Source: Pseudomonadota bacterium (GTDB lineage Bacteria > Pseudomonadota > Alphaproteobacteria > Rhizobiales > Hyphomicrobiaceae). From it: a stretch of 42,772 bases of DNA. Each line of letters begins with the position of its first letter. Position 1 is the first letter of the stretch. Location: positions 1 to 42,772 of the forward strand of contig JAEZAW010000376.1 of NCBI GenBank assembly GCA_023430315.1, read 5' to 3'. The notes under the pieces are model-generated. The model did no database searches. It saw nothing but the letters and a program-made list of their open reading frames with translations, and was not told the DNA's origin. The position numbers and the translations under genes were made by a program. Below are positions 23,608 through 32,834 of the stretch, piece by piece.

Positions 23608-23736
23608 ATGGACGCCAAGAACGTGATGATTGCCGTGCTGGCCGTGGCAGTGGCCGTTTTGGGTTATCTCTTTTGGGAGAGTCAGCAGCCGGGCGTTGAA
23701 ATCAATGTGCCGGGCGTGAGCATCAAGGCGAAATGA
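23608..23736 (+). CDS. Small single-pass membrane protein, 42 aa
   Basis: ATG at 23608 to TGA at 23734-23736 encodes 42 residues. They form a hydrophobic helix (about 6-24, VMIAVLAVAVAVLGYLFW) and a short polar tail (GVEINVPGVSIKAK). GAGAGGGG at 23596-23603 is a good ribosome-binding site. Similar short one-helix proteins with an acidic or neutral tail are common in rhizobia, but the function is unknown. It follows the secreted protein by 72 bp and may be cotranscribed. Confidence 0.6.
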   Translation: MDAKNVMIAVLAVAVAVLGYLFWESQQPGVEINVPGVSIKAK

Positions 23737-23760
23737 TCTTCGCCTCAGCGGCGAGCGCAG

Positions 23761-23946
23761 TCATGAAGCCGGGTTTCCGGTAGCAAGCGCCCGCAGGCCC
23801 CGCGCCACTTCAAAGTCCGAGATGATCTTGCTGCAGACCGCAAGCGGTATGCCGTTCTGGCGCGCATACTGCTCAACGGCTTCGCGACCGTCCATTTCGT
23901 AGATGATCAGTAGTTTCTCTGCGAGCTTCGACGTGTGCGTCTGCAT
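23761..23946 (-). CDS. Unknown small protein, 61 aa
   Basis: The product is predicted to be helical and hydrophilic (MQTHTSKLAEKLLIIYEMDG..., then REAVEQYARQNGIPLAVCSK). The GIPLAVCSKII stretch could be the turn of a small helical bundle. I do not recognise it. The ATG at 23946 is preferred. An in-frame TTG at 23976 would add ten residues, but neither has a strong ribosome-binding site, so whether it is expressed is uncertain. Confidence 0.45.
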   Translation of the reverse strand: MQTHTSKLAEKLLIIYEMDGREAVEQYARQNGIPLAVCSKIISDFEVARGLRALATGNPAS

Positions 23947-24072
23947 GGCGCCTATGGCACGCGATTCGCGCGGCAAAGGCGGGGCAAGATTTCGTCCGTC
24001 TCGCGGCAGAGCTTCTACGCTGAACGCGCAAGCGTACTCGATGGCAAGCGGGTAATCGCCCGTGTCTGCTGT

Positions 24073-25449
24073 TCAAAGCTGACCGTCATCGCCCCAGTTG
24101 TCGAGCAATGCGCGGTAGTCGGCATCCTGATAGCGCGAGAGATCGAAGGCTGGCGCATAGTCCGGCAGCGGGCTCCCGGCGATGTGTCGCGCAATGAGAT
24201 CGCCGCCGGCACAGGCAGCCATCACGCCAAAGCCCGAATATGCGCCCGACACATAAGCGCCTTCCACCGGCAAGGGTCCGATCAGTGGCCGGTTTTCGCG
24301 CGTTCTCACATAGTAGCCGCCATCGATGAAGGGACGGCCCGACTTCTCGATATAGGCCTTGAGTCCCGGCACCATGGTCGTCATGCCGCGCAGCGCGATC
24401 TCCGCATAGTAGGGAGGTTCCGGCAACGGGAAGACGACATCACTCGGCCCATGCGTGTGGTTGAAGAGCACGAGGAGCGACGCGTGCGCGCCGCTCCCTT
24501 CCGGACGCCCGTGCGCGCCCCACGGGAATTTCTCGAGCAGCCAACGCGTTTCCTCATCTTCACTCAGCGCCGCACGCTCGTCGTCGCTCCACGGCAGAAC
24601 CTGATCGTCGAGCCAGATGAGCATGGGCGCCGCGCGCATGACACCCTGCGGATCGGGGAATGAGACCTTGAAATGGCGCTCGGCGACGATCGGCAGATCC
24701 ACACCGATGAGCCGGGCGACATCCTTCAGCATGGGACCGGCCGCGAGCACAAGGTGGCTCGCCTCGAGCGTATGGTGCGCGCCGTACTGTTCGACATTAA
24801 TCGAGCGAACGCGCCCGCCGGTCGTATCGACGCCGACGACATCGCCGCGCAGAACTCTCACCCCGCGCTCGCGGATAGTTTCCAACATATGCATGCCGAG
24901 CTGCTGTGCGCTCAGCCAGCCAGCGCGCCGCGCGTGCACGACCGCCACGGTCTCGGGTGCAAGAAAGGGGAACTCGCGGCGTATCAGGCTCGCGTCGGTG
25001 ATGACGTCGGCACCCGTGAGGGGGAAATCGAAGCCGTGCGTCGGCGACGGCACATAGGCACTCGACGGCGTCTCGTGATATCGCGCCGGGCCGCCACCGC
25101 GCGCTTCGGCCAGTGATGCGGCTGTCCGCAGAAAGGGAATCCGCTCCGGATCCGCGGTCGCGAAAAGGTAGCCGCGACGGTTCATGTTGATGCGATTGTC
25201 CGTCGCGCGCGCGATGCCCTCCATGAGGTCGATGCTGCGGTTCATGAACTGGGTCATGGCGCGATCGGGACCGGGCCACCAGTTGCGGTAGGCTTCCGTC
25301 GATTTGTCGGACGTCAGCGAGAGCGGATTGTCCCGCTCGATGACCACCACATCGCGGAGACCGTGCTCGACAGCCAGAAAGTAGGCGGCCGATACGCCGG
25401 CCAGGCCCGCGCCGCAAATGACGACCTTGGCCGAGGAATTACCGCTCAT
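24073..25449 (-). CDS. FAD-dependent oxidoreductase, DAO family
   Basis: The 458-aa protein opens with a dinucleotide-binding motif (KVVICGAGLAGVSAAYFLA, about 8-26) and continues as a DAO-type flavoenzyme. LVLAAGPML is the second FAD block. The C-terminal block RENRPLIGPLPVEGAYVSGA, then YSGFGVMAACAGGDLIA, closes the FAD site. Such enzymes oxidise amino acids, sarcosine-like amines or related substrates. The substrate here cannot be read from the sequence. The ATG at 25449 gives MSGNSSAK. The frame extends 16 codons upstream without better support. It stands alone, with no partner subunit nearby. Confidence 0.85.
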   Translation of the reverse strand: MSGNSSAKVVICGAGLAGVSAAYFLAVEHGLRDVVVIERDNPLSLTSDKSTEAYRNWWPGPDRAMTQFMNRSIDLMEGIARATDNRINMNRRGYLFATADPERIPFLRTAASLAEARGGGPARYHETPSSAYVPSPTHGFDFPLTGADVITDASLIRREFPFLAPETVAVVHARRAGWLSAQQLGMHMLETIRERGVRVLRGDVVGVDTTGGRVRSINVEQYGAHHTLEASHLVLAAGPMLKDVARLIGVDLPIVAERHFKVSFPDPQGVMRAAPMLIWLDDQVLPWSDDERAALSEDEETRWLLEKFPWGAHGRPEGSGAHASLLVLFNHTHGPSDVVFPLPEPPYYAEIALRGMTTMVPGLKAYIEKSGRPFIDGGYYVRTRENRPLIGPLPVEGAYVSGAYSGFGVMAACAGGDLIARHIAGSPLPDYAPAFDLSRYQDADYRALLDNWGDDGQL

Positions 25450-25567
25450 TGAAGCCACCCGTGAGGTTCGCCGGATGACTTCTCTAAGCCCGTTCACGTG
25501 GGATGGGGCAAGCGGAATGGTGCGAGTGAGGCCGTGGTGCCGTCAATTTCGGCTCGGTGCCGGAGAT

Positions 25568-25641
25568 TGGAGCGGGTGAAGGGAATCGAACCCTCGTCAT
25601 CAGCTTGGAAGGCTGTTGCTCTACCATTGAGCTACACCCGC
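25568..25641 (-). tRNA. tRNA-Gly(UCC)
   Basis: The minus strand folds into a cloverleaf. The acceptor stem is GCGGGTG/CACCCGC. The D arm is TAGCTCAATGGTAGAGC. The anticodon arm has loop CTTCCAA (anticodon TCC), and the T arm is AGGGTTCGATTCCCT. The discriminator base is followed by a genome-encoded CCA (25568-25570). It lies between the FAD oxidoreductase and the TRAP permease, with no integrase or duplicated 3' end nearby. Confidence 0.97.
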
Positions 25642-25891
25642 AATTTCAATGGCTTAGCTGGCTTTTCGTAGTCCGAAAGGGTCAGAAAAGGGTCAGCAGT
25701 CGCGTGGGGGATGACTTCTACCGGATGCGGCTCGGGTTGTGAAGGGCGGCGCTTCCGGGCGTTGCCAGGCAGACTGCGGGTCGGTACCGCTGCGCCGGAG
25801 GTAGACAACGAGATATCGCGCAACGGCAAGCGCCGCGGCATGACCTGCTGTCTGCGCAACGATGTGCAGCATCAGGTCGATGGCGCCGGGA

Positions 25892-27991
25892 CTACGTGGG
25901 ACGCTGAAGCCGAAGCCATGCGAGCGACTGCTGCAGAGCAGGCAAGGCAGCAAGCGCGAGGCCAACCAACTCTGCCGTGCGGGACGGTTGCGCCATAAAC
26001 ACGCCGCCGACGCCGAGCAATGCTCTGCAAAGCATCGGCATGGGTGCCCAGCCGTAGCCGACGAAGGCCACGCCGAGCATGAATGTACCCAGCGCGCACG
26101 TCAGCGTCGTCTCGAGGAATTCCGGCCAGTTCCATCCCGGCAGCACGAGCAGCATCACCGGCGAGTAGCAGAAGACGAACGGGACCATGATCTTGGCGTT
26201 CGACAGCTTGAAGGCCGCGAATCCCGTCTTCCATGGATTGGAGCTGGCGATGGCCGCCGCGGCATAGGCAGACGTGCAGACCGGCGGCGTGACCTCGGAG
26301 ATGATGCCGTAGAAGAGCACGAACATGTGCGTCGCGAGTGGTGGCACGCCGAGGTTCGTAAACGCCGGCTGAGCGACCGTCACCAGCATGATGTAGAGGG
26401 CCGTCGTCGGCACGCCGGCACCCATCAGGATGCAGGCGATAGCGATGAATACCATCGACAGGAACAGCGTGATGTCTTGAAGTGTGAAGAGCTCCCACGG
26501 CACGAACGCAAAGCCGGCGTGCAAGATCTTGCCGAGATCCTGCGCCGCGCCCGTCACCATGAAGCCGAGCCGGAAGGCGAGGCCCGTTAGAGAGATAACG
26601 CCAATGACGATGCCGACGGCAGCGCAGATGGCGCCGACCGCGAGCGCGCCACGCGCACCCTCGTGCAAAGCGTCGGCAAACTCGCGCCAATGCACCCGGC
26701 GCATCGGATTGACGAGGCCGACGAGGATCGCCGTGGTGATACCCCAGAACGCGGCCATGTAGGGTGTGAACCCCGAGAACAGCACGTAGAGCAGCACCGC
26801 CAGCGGCAGCACGGCCGGCCAGCCGCGCGCGAGCACCGGGCCGAGCCGCGGCATCTCGTGGCGTTCAAGACCCTTGAGCCCGAGGCGCTTCGCCTCGAAA
26901 TGAACGATCACCATCACGCCGAGATAGTGCATCGCCGCCGGCACGACGGCAGCGAGCGCGATGTGGCTGTAGGGCATCTTCAAGTACTCGGCCATGATGA
27001 AGGCCGCAGCCCCCATGATGGGCGGCGTCACTTGACCGCCGGCGCTGGCCGCGGCCTCGACGCCGCCGGCGAAATGGCCCGGATAGCCAAGCCGCTTCAT
27101 ATTCGGAATGGTGAGCGAACCAGTCGCGACGACATTGGCGACCGCCGAGCCCGAGATGGTGCCAAACAGCGCCGACGAGACCACCGAGACCTTCGCCGGC
27201 CCGCCCATGAAGCGGCCGGCGAGGATCGTTGATACGTCGACGAACAACTGGCCGAGCCCCATGCGCTGTGCCACCGCGCCGAATACGACGAACAGGAATA
27301 CGACCGTCGAGACGATCCACAGCGCGATGCCGAAGATACCTTCGGCGGGGAAGTAGATGTTGTTGATGAACTGCCGCCAAGTGACGCCCGGGTGCATCAG
27401 GATCTGAAACGGCATGTAAGGCCCGTAGAGGGCGAACAGGATGAAGAGGACGATGATGATCGGCAGCACCCACCCGACGGTACGTCGTGTCGCCTCGAGC
27501 ACCAGCACGGTCAGGATGGTGCCGAGCACCACGTCGATGTCGGCAGGATCTCCCTGGCGCATAGCCTGCTCGGCGAGCTTCCAGGGCGTGCCGAACCAGG
27601 TGCCGCTGAAGCCTTCCCAGGAGATGCCCACCCACAGCGACGCGAGCACCGCGAGGAAGCCTGCGGCCCAGTCCCACAGCGGCACGCCGAGAACATACCA
27701 ACGCGATGATGTGGCGAGGGAACCGCTCAGCCGCGCGCGCCGCGCCGGATAGAGCAGGAAGATCATGAGCAGCACGCCGGACAGGTGGATCCCCATGTGC
27801 CAATGGTCGATGGGGAAGCCGATGCCGGCAGTGACGTAGTGGTAAAGTGAGAAAGCGATCAGGAACAGAAAGACGAAGCCGCTGAGGCGCGGCGGCAACG
27901 GGCGGACACGCCGCTCGCTCTCGAACTCCTCCTCGATCTCCTTGGCGCGCCGCGCGTCGATGGGCGTGGTGTCGGAGCTGGCGGCGGTCAT
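25892..27991 (-). CDS. TRAP transporter fused permease (DctQM, TAXI type)
   Basis: This 699-aa inner-membrane protein joins a 4-helix DctQ part (about residues 30-170) to a 12-helix DctM part, the arrangement usual for TAXI-type TRAP transporters. Family blocks are the SALFGTISGSAVANVVATGS motif and the GQVTPPIMGAAAFIMAEYL motif. A further SALFG-like half appears in the second repeat (EVTPPVCTSAYAAAAIA). It drives uptake using an ion gradient. The ATG at 27991 is chosen. ATG codons at 28003 and a longer start are in frame. It follows the binding-protein gene by 85 bp. Confidence 0.92.
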   Translation of the reverse strand: MTAASSDTTPIDARRAKEIEEEFESERRVRPLPPRLSGFVFLFLIAFSLYHYVTAGIGFPIDHWHMGIHLSGVLLMIFLLYPARRARLSGSLATSSRWYVLGVPLWDWAAGFLAVLASLWVGISWEGFSGTWFGTPWKLAEQAMRQGDPADIDVVLGTILTVLVLEATRRTVGWVLPIIIVLFILFALYGPYMPFQILMHPGVTWRQFINNIYFPAEGIFGIALWIVSTVVFLFVVFGAVAQRMGLGQLFVDVSTILAGRFMGGPAKVSVVSSALFGTISGSAVANVVATGSLTIPNMKRLGYPGHFAGGVEAAASAGGQVTPPIMGAAAFIMAEYLKMPYSHIALAAVVPAAMHYLGVMVIVHFEAKRLGLKGLERHEMPRLGPVLARGWPAVLPLAVLLYVLFSGFTPYMAAFWGITTAILVGLVNPMRRVHWREFADALHEGARGALAVGAICAAVGIVIGVISLTGLAFRLGFMVTGAAQDLGKILHAGFAFVPWELFTLQDITLFLSMVFIAIACILMGAGVPTTALYIMLVTVAQPAFTNLGVPPLATHMFVLFYGIISEVTPPVCTSAYAAAAIASSNPWKTGFAAFKLSNAKIMVPFVFCYSPVMLLVLPGWNWPEFLETTLTCALGTFMLGVAFVGYGWAPMPMLCRALLGVGGVFMAQPSRTAELVGLALAALPALQQSLAWLRLQRPT

Positions 27992-28076
27992 GCTCGGATA
28001 CATCGCATCATCACTAATGAGCGGGCCGGCACGCAGGGAGCGCACCGACCCGCCGCAGGTCAGCCAAACAACAGTC

Positions 28077-29096
28077 TCACTTCAGAACTCCCTTCTCCCG
28101 ATAGAACTTCTCTGAACCGGGATGGATCGGGGTGTTGACGGCCTTGAGGGCACTTGCGAGCTGGATCTCGCGCGCCTTGGCGTGGCCGCTGTCGAGGAGC
28201 TTGCGCGCTGTATCGTTCCACATCGCCGCGGTGATGTCGTAGACCAGCTTCTCCGGTGTATCGGCCGAGACGACCCACTGCGCACCCACCGCAACCGAAC
28301 GCGTCGCATACCCCACGCCGTCATAGGCCTTGGCTGGAATATCGGCCTCGTAGTAGTAGGGAACGGCCTTTACGAATGCGGCGCGCTCTTCATCGGACAG
28401 CGAATAGAGCTCGATGCCCTTCGTTGCAGCAAGCTGTGAGATGGCGCCCAGCGGCCAACCGCCAACAATGAAAAAGGCATCGAGCTGCCCGTCGGCGAGG
28501 CGATCGGCGCTCTGCTGAGGGTTGAGCTCCGCAGCTTGAATATCAGTCTTGGCGATGCCATTGATCTTCAGCAGTTCCAGTACCACCACTTGCGTTCCCG
28601 ATCCGGCCTGGAAGATGCCAACACGCTTGCCCTTCAGCTCCTTGATTGAGCCGAGCTTGCCGCCCTTCGGAAGCACGAGGTGCATGTGCTCGGGGAACAG
28701 GTTTGCGATGACACGGAGTTTGTCGAACTTCTTGTCGAAGCGACCCTGACCATTGAATGCCTGGAAAACGATATCCGCCGAGGCGAGGCCCGACTCGGCT
28801 TGGCCCGATTGGATTGCCGTGACATTGGCCACAGAGGCATTGGACGACTGGGCAATGGCCACAAGGCCCGGCACGCCGCACGAACCGCCCTTGTCGCAGG
28901 GCGTAGCTCCCGGCGGGCTCGAGATGATGTTGGCGAGCAGTCCAGCGATCGGGAAGTAGGTCCCGCCCGCACCGCCTGATGTGATGCGGAAGAACTTCAT
29001 CTCCTGAGCAAAGGCCGAGCCACTATTGCTGATCGCCAGGGGGACCGCTGCAGCGAGACTGATGAACTGGCGCCGAGTGGTCATGAGATCGGTCAT
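28077..29096 (-). CDS. TAXI-family TRAP substrate-binding protein
   Basis: The 339-aa periplasmic protein captures the substrate for the fused permease encoded after it. The N-terminus reads MTDLMTTRRQFISLAAAVP, a twin-arginine signal (TRRQFI), so it is probably exported folded via Tat. The TAXI hallmark GGAGGTYFPIAGLLANI follows, and then the paired cysteines PCDKGGSCG. The ATG at 29096 has a strong AGGAGG at about ten bases. The frame reads 60 codons further up, but only because no stop occurs. TAXI substrates are often glutamate or other small acids. Here the substrate is unknown. Confidence 0.93.
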   Translation of the reverse strand: MTDLMTTRRQFISLAAAVPLAISNSGSAFAQEMKFFRITSGGAGGTYFPIAGLLANIISSPPGATPCDKGGSCGVPGLVAIAQSSNASVANVTAIQSGQAESGLASADIVFQAFNGQGRFDKKFDKLRVIANLFPEHMHLVLPKGGKLGSIKELKGKRVGIFQAGSGTQVVVLELLKINGIAKTDIQAAELNPQQSADRLADGQLDAFFIVGGWPLGAISQLAATKGIELYSLSDEERAAFVKAVPYYYEADIPAKAYDGVGYATRSVAVGAQWVVSADTPEKLVYDITAAMWNDTARKLLDSGHAKAREIQLASALKAVNTPIHPGSEKFYREKGVLK

Positions 29097-29477
29097 TTCG
29101 CTTTTCCTCCTGGCTAAATTTATGGGTTCTACGGAACCTATGCAGAGCTTCCTTGGACGGCTTGCGATATTGATCCTGCTATGCCGACAATTGTCCTCCA
29201 AATTTGCCGTCACAGTTTCTGCTCGGCCAGCGTCCGCAGTCGGCCTCGTCAAACTGTAGACCGTGACCGCTAGCATCCGTAAACAAAATTATTGGCAGCC
29301 TGCCCAATTTGCGCTCACGGAATGCGGCCATAGATGGTTCCGTTTTCTGAAGCCGCTGGACAGGCGACGAAGGCCCGAATGGGCGCAGTGCGCTTTCTCT
29401 GCAAGACGCTGCCCGAGGTCGCCACCGAGAAAGCGCTCTCGGTTCTCGCTTACAATCTGACGCGGTCCTTGCCTCGG
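29097..29477. promoter_or_regulatory. Region upstream of the TAXI operon with palindrome
   Basis: These 381 bp hold no supported gene. The notable element is GGTTC-TACG-GAACC at 29125-29138 (extended arms ATGGGTTC/GAACCTAT with one mismatch), about 30-40 bp upstream of the TAXI start. It is a candidate operator, of the kind seen with IclR-type regulators. No regulator is adjacent. The rest is more AT-rich than average (29111-29300) and presumably contains the promoter. Confidence 0.4.
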
Positions 29478-29885
29478 CTACCGATGGTCTTGTGGCGGGT
29501 CATCGGCATTACCTCCGCGTGCCGTGACCGTGGGCCCGAGCCGCACCTTTAGTTCTTCGATATGGGCACGGTCGTAGCTTTTGATGTTGAGCTCCTCCAC
29601 GCGTTCGTCCACCCAGCCCGCGTTGACAATCAATGTCTTGCGAAGCAGGTAGTGCACGGCGAGCAGGGCTGCCGAGATCAAGAGCGGCCAGAACGCCCAC
29701 CAGCCGCCTCCAAGTGCCATGTTGGCGGCGGTCAAGACCGCATTGAGCGTGGTGAACGCGAGCAGGTGCCATTTCAGCGTCGAGACGATCCAGGGGCGGA
29801 CCGAAGGCCAACGTTCACCGGCTCCGAGGTCTGCTTTCGTTGTCTCGGATCCCGGCTGACCACGATTGGGATCGACGGCAGGCAT
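29478..29885 (-). CDS. 2TM-domain-like membrane protein
   Basis: The 135-aa protein has a hydrophilic N-terminus, then two membrane helices in the pattern KWHLLAFTTLNAVLTAANMA followed by GWWAFWPLLISAALLAVHYL. This resembles the small 2TM domain found in several bacteria. A charged tail (WVDERVEELNIKSYDRAHIE) follows. The ATG at 29885 lies directly after the stop of the upstream membrane gene, so they are coupled. It is the last gene of the second TRAP operon. The role is unknown. Confidence 0.6.
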   Translation of the reverse strand: MPAVDPNRGQPGSETTKADLGAGERWPSVRPWIVSTLKWHLLAFTTLNAVLTAANMALGGGWWAFWPLLISAALLAVHYLLRKTLIVNAGWVDERVEELNIKSYDRAHIEELKVRLGPTVTARGGNADDPPQDHR

Positions 29886-29886
29886 C

Positions 29887-30357
29887 TCAAGGCTCTGTCT
29901 TATCCGGGTTCGCAGACGGCAGCGTCGGATACACCCGCGCAATCTTCACAATGCGCCAGCTGTAGCGCAGCCAGAGCAGGGCAATGACGACTTGAAAGAT
30001 CTTGTCGCTCGTGCCTGCGCCGGGATGGAACCCGAACGCCGCGAAGTAGATCAGCGCCCCGATAGGGGCAGTCGCGCAAACAGCGCCGGCGATGGGTGAT
30101 TTTGTGATCCCGAAGGCGATGGCAGATCCTGCGATGATGAATGCATAGACGGAGACGGTCACGGTGTCGCCGTGTGGCAGGCTTGGAGATAGGGACGCTA
30201 GTCCAATCACGCTGAAGAGGGCGGTGAGAATAACCGTATAGGTGAAAAGCTCGTAGTTTGCCTGCACGCGGCTCAGCCGCTCGACCGCGACGAAGTAGGG
30301 AGTCCTGAGGTCGTCGCCGACGTAGCGCTTGAAGAGGGCGACCCAGTCAAGTTGCAC
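29887..30357 (-). CDS. Unknown four-helix membrane protein
   Basis: The 156-aa product has four hydrophobic segments (about 37-57, 68-84, 87-108, 118-133), and the last is followed by LWLRYSWRIVKIARVYPTLP. I do not recognise it. It starts at a GTG (30357) with GGAGAG at good spacing, 73 bp after dctQ on the same strand, and is coupled to the 2TM gene. Its place inside the TRAP operon suggests an accessory membrane component, but nothing in the sequence proves that. Confidence 0.6.
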   Translation of the reverse strand: MQLDWVALFKRYVGDDLRTPYFVAVERLSRVQANYELFTYTVILTALFSVIGLASLSPSLPHGDTVTVSVYAFIIAGSAIAFGITKSPIAGAVCATAPIGALIYFAAFGFHPGAGTSDKIFQVVIALLWLRYSWRIVKIARVYPTLPSANPDKTEP

Positions 30358-30430
30358 GGCACTCTCTCCATTGCTCTCGGCTGATCGCGTCTTTAGGCCG
30401 ACCGCTGCCGAAGAACATCCCTTCGCAGTA

Positions 30431-31198
30431 TCACTCCCTCAGCTTGGCAGTGACTTGCGGGTCAGCGGCCGCAATAGTCGGCGGTGGTGCCAAGCCCGAC
30501 GCTTCGTCCAGCTTGATGCGTTCCTTGCCCTCGATCTTGCCGCCTGCTTCCTCGGGCCACTCGAGCGTCATCAGCTTGAAGCGCTTGGTCTGGTCGCGCA
30601 ATAAAAGCGCCGTTTGCAGCCAGACGGCGATGCCGGCCAGTGCCGCAACGAAAAGGCCCACGACGAGCGTGCCCTTGATGATCCAACGATGGGTCAACCC
30701 GACGGTCGAGGCGGAAATTTCGCCGACTTTGTACGACTCGACCACCCAGCTCGACGCGAAATAGATCACCAGCAGGAGATAAGGGATCATGAAGCAGGTC
30801 AGGCCGAGGAACTCGATCCATATCTTTTTGCGGAAGCTGACATGGTCGCGGACCAGATCGACGCGGACATGCGAATTGTAGATCGTGCCGAATCCGAGAA
30901 CCAGCGCGAACAGCGCCGTATGCAGGTGCCATTCGAGCTCCTGCAATAGCGTCGATTCGAAGTATCGGCTGACGTACGTCTTCAGCCAGATCTGCAGGCC
31001 ATAGACATGTCCCTCCGCAGATCGAAAGGTCAACTTGCGGGCAACGACGTCGATCACCGTCACAACGACCAGCGGCACGATGAGCCACGATGCCCAGCGA
31101 CCAACAAAGTCGACGCCGCGGCGCAATGCATTGCTTGCCTTCAGGGCAACGGGCTCGTCTTCGGGCAGATAGGTCTTGGAAGTGGTCTCTTTCTGCAT
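30431..31198 (-). CDS. dctQ: TRAP transporter small permease (DctQ type)
   Basis: The 255-aa protein has the four membrane helices of DctQ subunits (about 38-55, 90-110, 135-155, 175-200). Its internal loop contains HTALFALVLGFGTIYNSHVR and the following VRVDLVRD, close to the conserved H-VRVD block of the family. It is a little longer than usual because of a 40-residue charged tail. A GAGGGG site precedes the ATG, and the gene follows dctM by 13 bp. Confidence 0.88.
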   Translation of the reverse strand: MQKETTSKTYLPEDEPVALKASNALRRGVDFVGRWASWLIVPLVVVTVIDVVARKLTFRSAEGHVYGLQIWLKTYVSRYFESTLLQELEWHLHTALFALVLGFGTIYNSHVRVDLVRDHVSFRKKIWIEFLGLTCFMIPYLLLVIYFASSWVVESYKVGEISASTVGLTHRWIIKGTLVVGLFVAALAGIAVWLQTALLLRDQTKRFKLMTLEWPEEAGGKIEGKERIKLDEASGLAPPPTIAAADPQVTAKLRE

Positions 31199-31211
31199 TG
31201 TTGATTGCCCC

Positions 31212-32717
31212 TCAAGGACCGTAGGCGCCGCGCATCAGCCAGAGAGCTACGTTCGGGTACAATATGACCACGATGAGCGCCATGAGCTGCAAAATGACGA
31301 AGGGAATGATGCCGAGATATATGCTCTCGATCTTGACCTCTTTTGGCGCAATCCCCTTCAGGTAGAAGAGCGCAAATCCAAAGGGTGGCGTCAGGAACGA
31401 TGTCTGCAGATTGACTGCCATGAGAATGGCGAACCAGATCACGACCTCCGATTTCGGGACGTGGTCACCAAAGTCCAGGTCCGCGATCATAGGCGCGAAG
31501 ACAGGTAGAACGATCAGGGTGATCTCGATCCAATCGAGGAAGAAGCCGAGAAAGAAGACGATTGCCATGATCAGGAATAGGAGGCCCCAGCTCGATAGGC
31601 CCGCGTGGTGAATGAGCTTCTCGACGATATCGTCGCCTCCGAGAGCTCGATAGACGTAGGCGAAGCACGTTGCGCTGATGATGATGAAGAACACCATCGC
31701 TATCGTCTTGGCCGCAGTCTGGCAGCTCTCCTCCATCATCTTGAAATTGAGCCGTCCGGCGAACATCGCCAGAAGCAAAGCGCCGAACGCTCCAACGGCG
31801 CCAGCCTCGCTAGGCGTCGCCCAGCCGAGCAGGATCGATGCTTTGATCATGCCGATCAGGAAGACCGGTGGGAAAAAGGCCTTCCATAGCAGCGGTAGCA
31901 TCTGCCCTTTGGGCACAGCCAAAAGGTCCGGAGGGAGCGGCGGCGCGACCCGCGGCCAGATCGATGCAACCACAAAGATGAATAGCAAGTAGAACGCGGA
32001 CAGTGTCAGCCCGGGCGCCAGTGCTGCTGAAAAAAGGTGCCCGACCGAAACGCCGAGGAGATCCGCCATGATGATCAGCATGATGCTGGGCGGTATCAGG
32101 ATGCCGAGGGTGCCAGACGCTGCAATCGTGCCGCAGGCAAGAGCATGGCTGTAGCCCTGCCGCATCATCGTGGGCAACGCCAATGCCGTCATCATGGTCA
32201 CTGAGGCGCCGATGATGCCGGTCATGGCGGCGAGGATCGTGCCCATGATGGTGACGCCGAGGGCCAACGCACCGGGCACGCGCTTGAGCAAAACTAGCAC
32301 GCAGTACAGGAGGTCGTTGGCGATCCCGCTGCGCTCCATAACGACGCCCATGAAGATGAAGGTCGGGACGGCAACGAGAACCAGATTCTCTGCCGCCTGA
32401 CCCCATATCCTCGGAACGAAGTTGAAGAACTCAATCAGCTTGAAGCTGCCGAGAAAGAAGCCGAGCAACCCGAACGCCAAGGCCACTCCCCCCAGCACGA
32501 AGGCGACCGGGTAACCCGAGAAGAGCAGCACCGCCAGCGTCAGGAACATCACGATGGGCAGGCTGTCCTGGGCGAGATAGCGCAGATCGGATCGCGCGTC
32601 GGGCGGCAGCATCGCGATCACGATGACCAGGGCCGCGACCAGCGCCGCGATCAGGAGTGGGATGAGATAGGTGGTGATCGAGCGGCCGGCGCGGGGCGGC
32701 AACTGGGTATACGTCAT
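31212..32717 (-). CDS. dctM: TRAP transporter large permease (DctM type)
   Basis: DctM is the ion-coupled transport subunit. The 501-aa protein has about twelve helices. It carries the DctM blocks GTILAAMTGIIGASVTMMTA, GTIAASGTLGILIPPSIMLI and the second-repeat PPFGFALFYLKG. The N-terminal 40 residues hold an extra helix. It lies 117 bp downstream of the binding-protein gene and just before dctQ, giving the order dctP-dctM-dctQ. Confidence 0.95.
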   Translation of the reverse strand: MTYTQLPPRAGRSITTYLIPLLIAALVAALVIVIAMLPPDARSDLRYLAQDSLPIVMFLTLAVLLFSGYPVAFVLGGVALAFGLLGFFLGSFKLIEFFNFVPRIWGQAAENLVLVAVPTFIFMGVVMERSGIANDLLYCVLVLLKRVPGALALGVTIMGTILAAMTGIIGASVTMMTALALPTMMRQGYSHALACGTIAASGTLGILIPPSIMLIIMADLLGVSVGHLFSAALAPGLTLSAFYLLFIFVVASIWPRVAPPLPPDLLAVPKGQMLPLLWKAFFPPVFLIGMIKASILLGWATPSEAGAVGAFGALLLAMFAGRLNFKMMEESCQTAAKTIAMVFFIIISATCFAYVYRALGGDDIVEKLIHHAGLSSWGLLFLIMAIVFFLGFFLDWIEITLIVLPVFAPMIADLDFGDHVPKSEVVIWFAILMAVNLQTSFLTPPFGFALFYLKGIAPKEVKIESIYLGIIPFVILQLMALIVVILYPNVALWLMRGAYGP

Positions 32718-32834
32718 TGGGACACCTGGCTATCGCAGCGATGAGATGGGACCGGCGCCGTTGCTTCAACGGAGGCCACGGGGCCGGTGCGTGAGGCCAC
32801 GAACCGCGGTATGCGATCCATGGCCCCTCCCGCT

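Noticed and set aside
25557..25742. Short plus-strand frame across the tRNA (begins near GAGEGNRTL)
   Set aside because: This is the well-known spurious product of reading a tRNA gene antisense.
25568..25891. Integrated element at the tRNA-Gly
   Set aside because: No integrase, no duplicated tRNA 3' end and no change of composition in the flanks.
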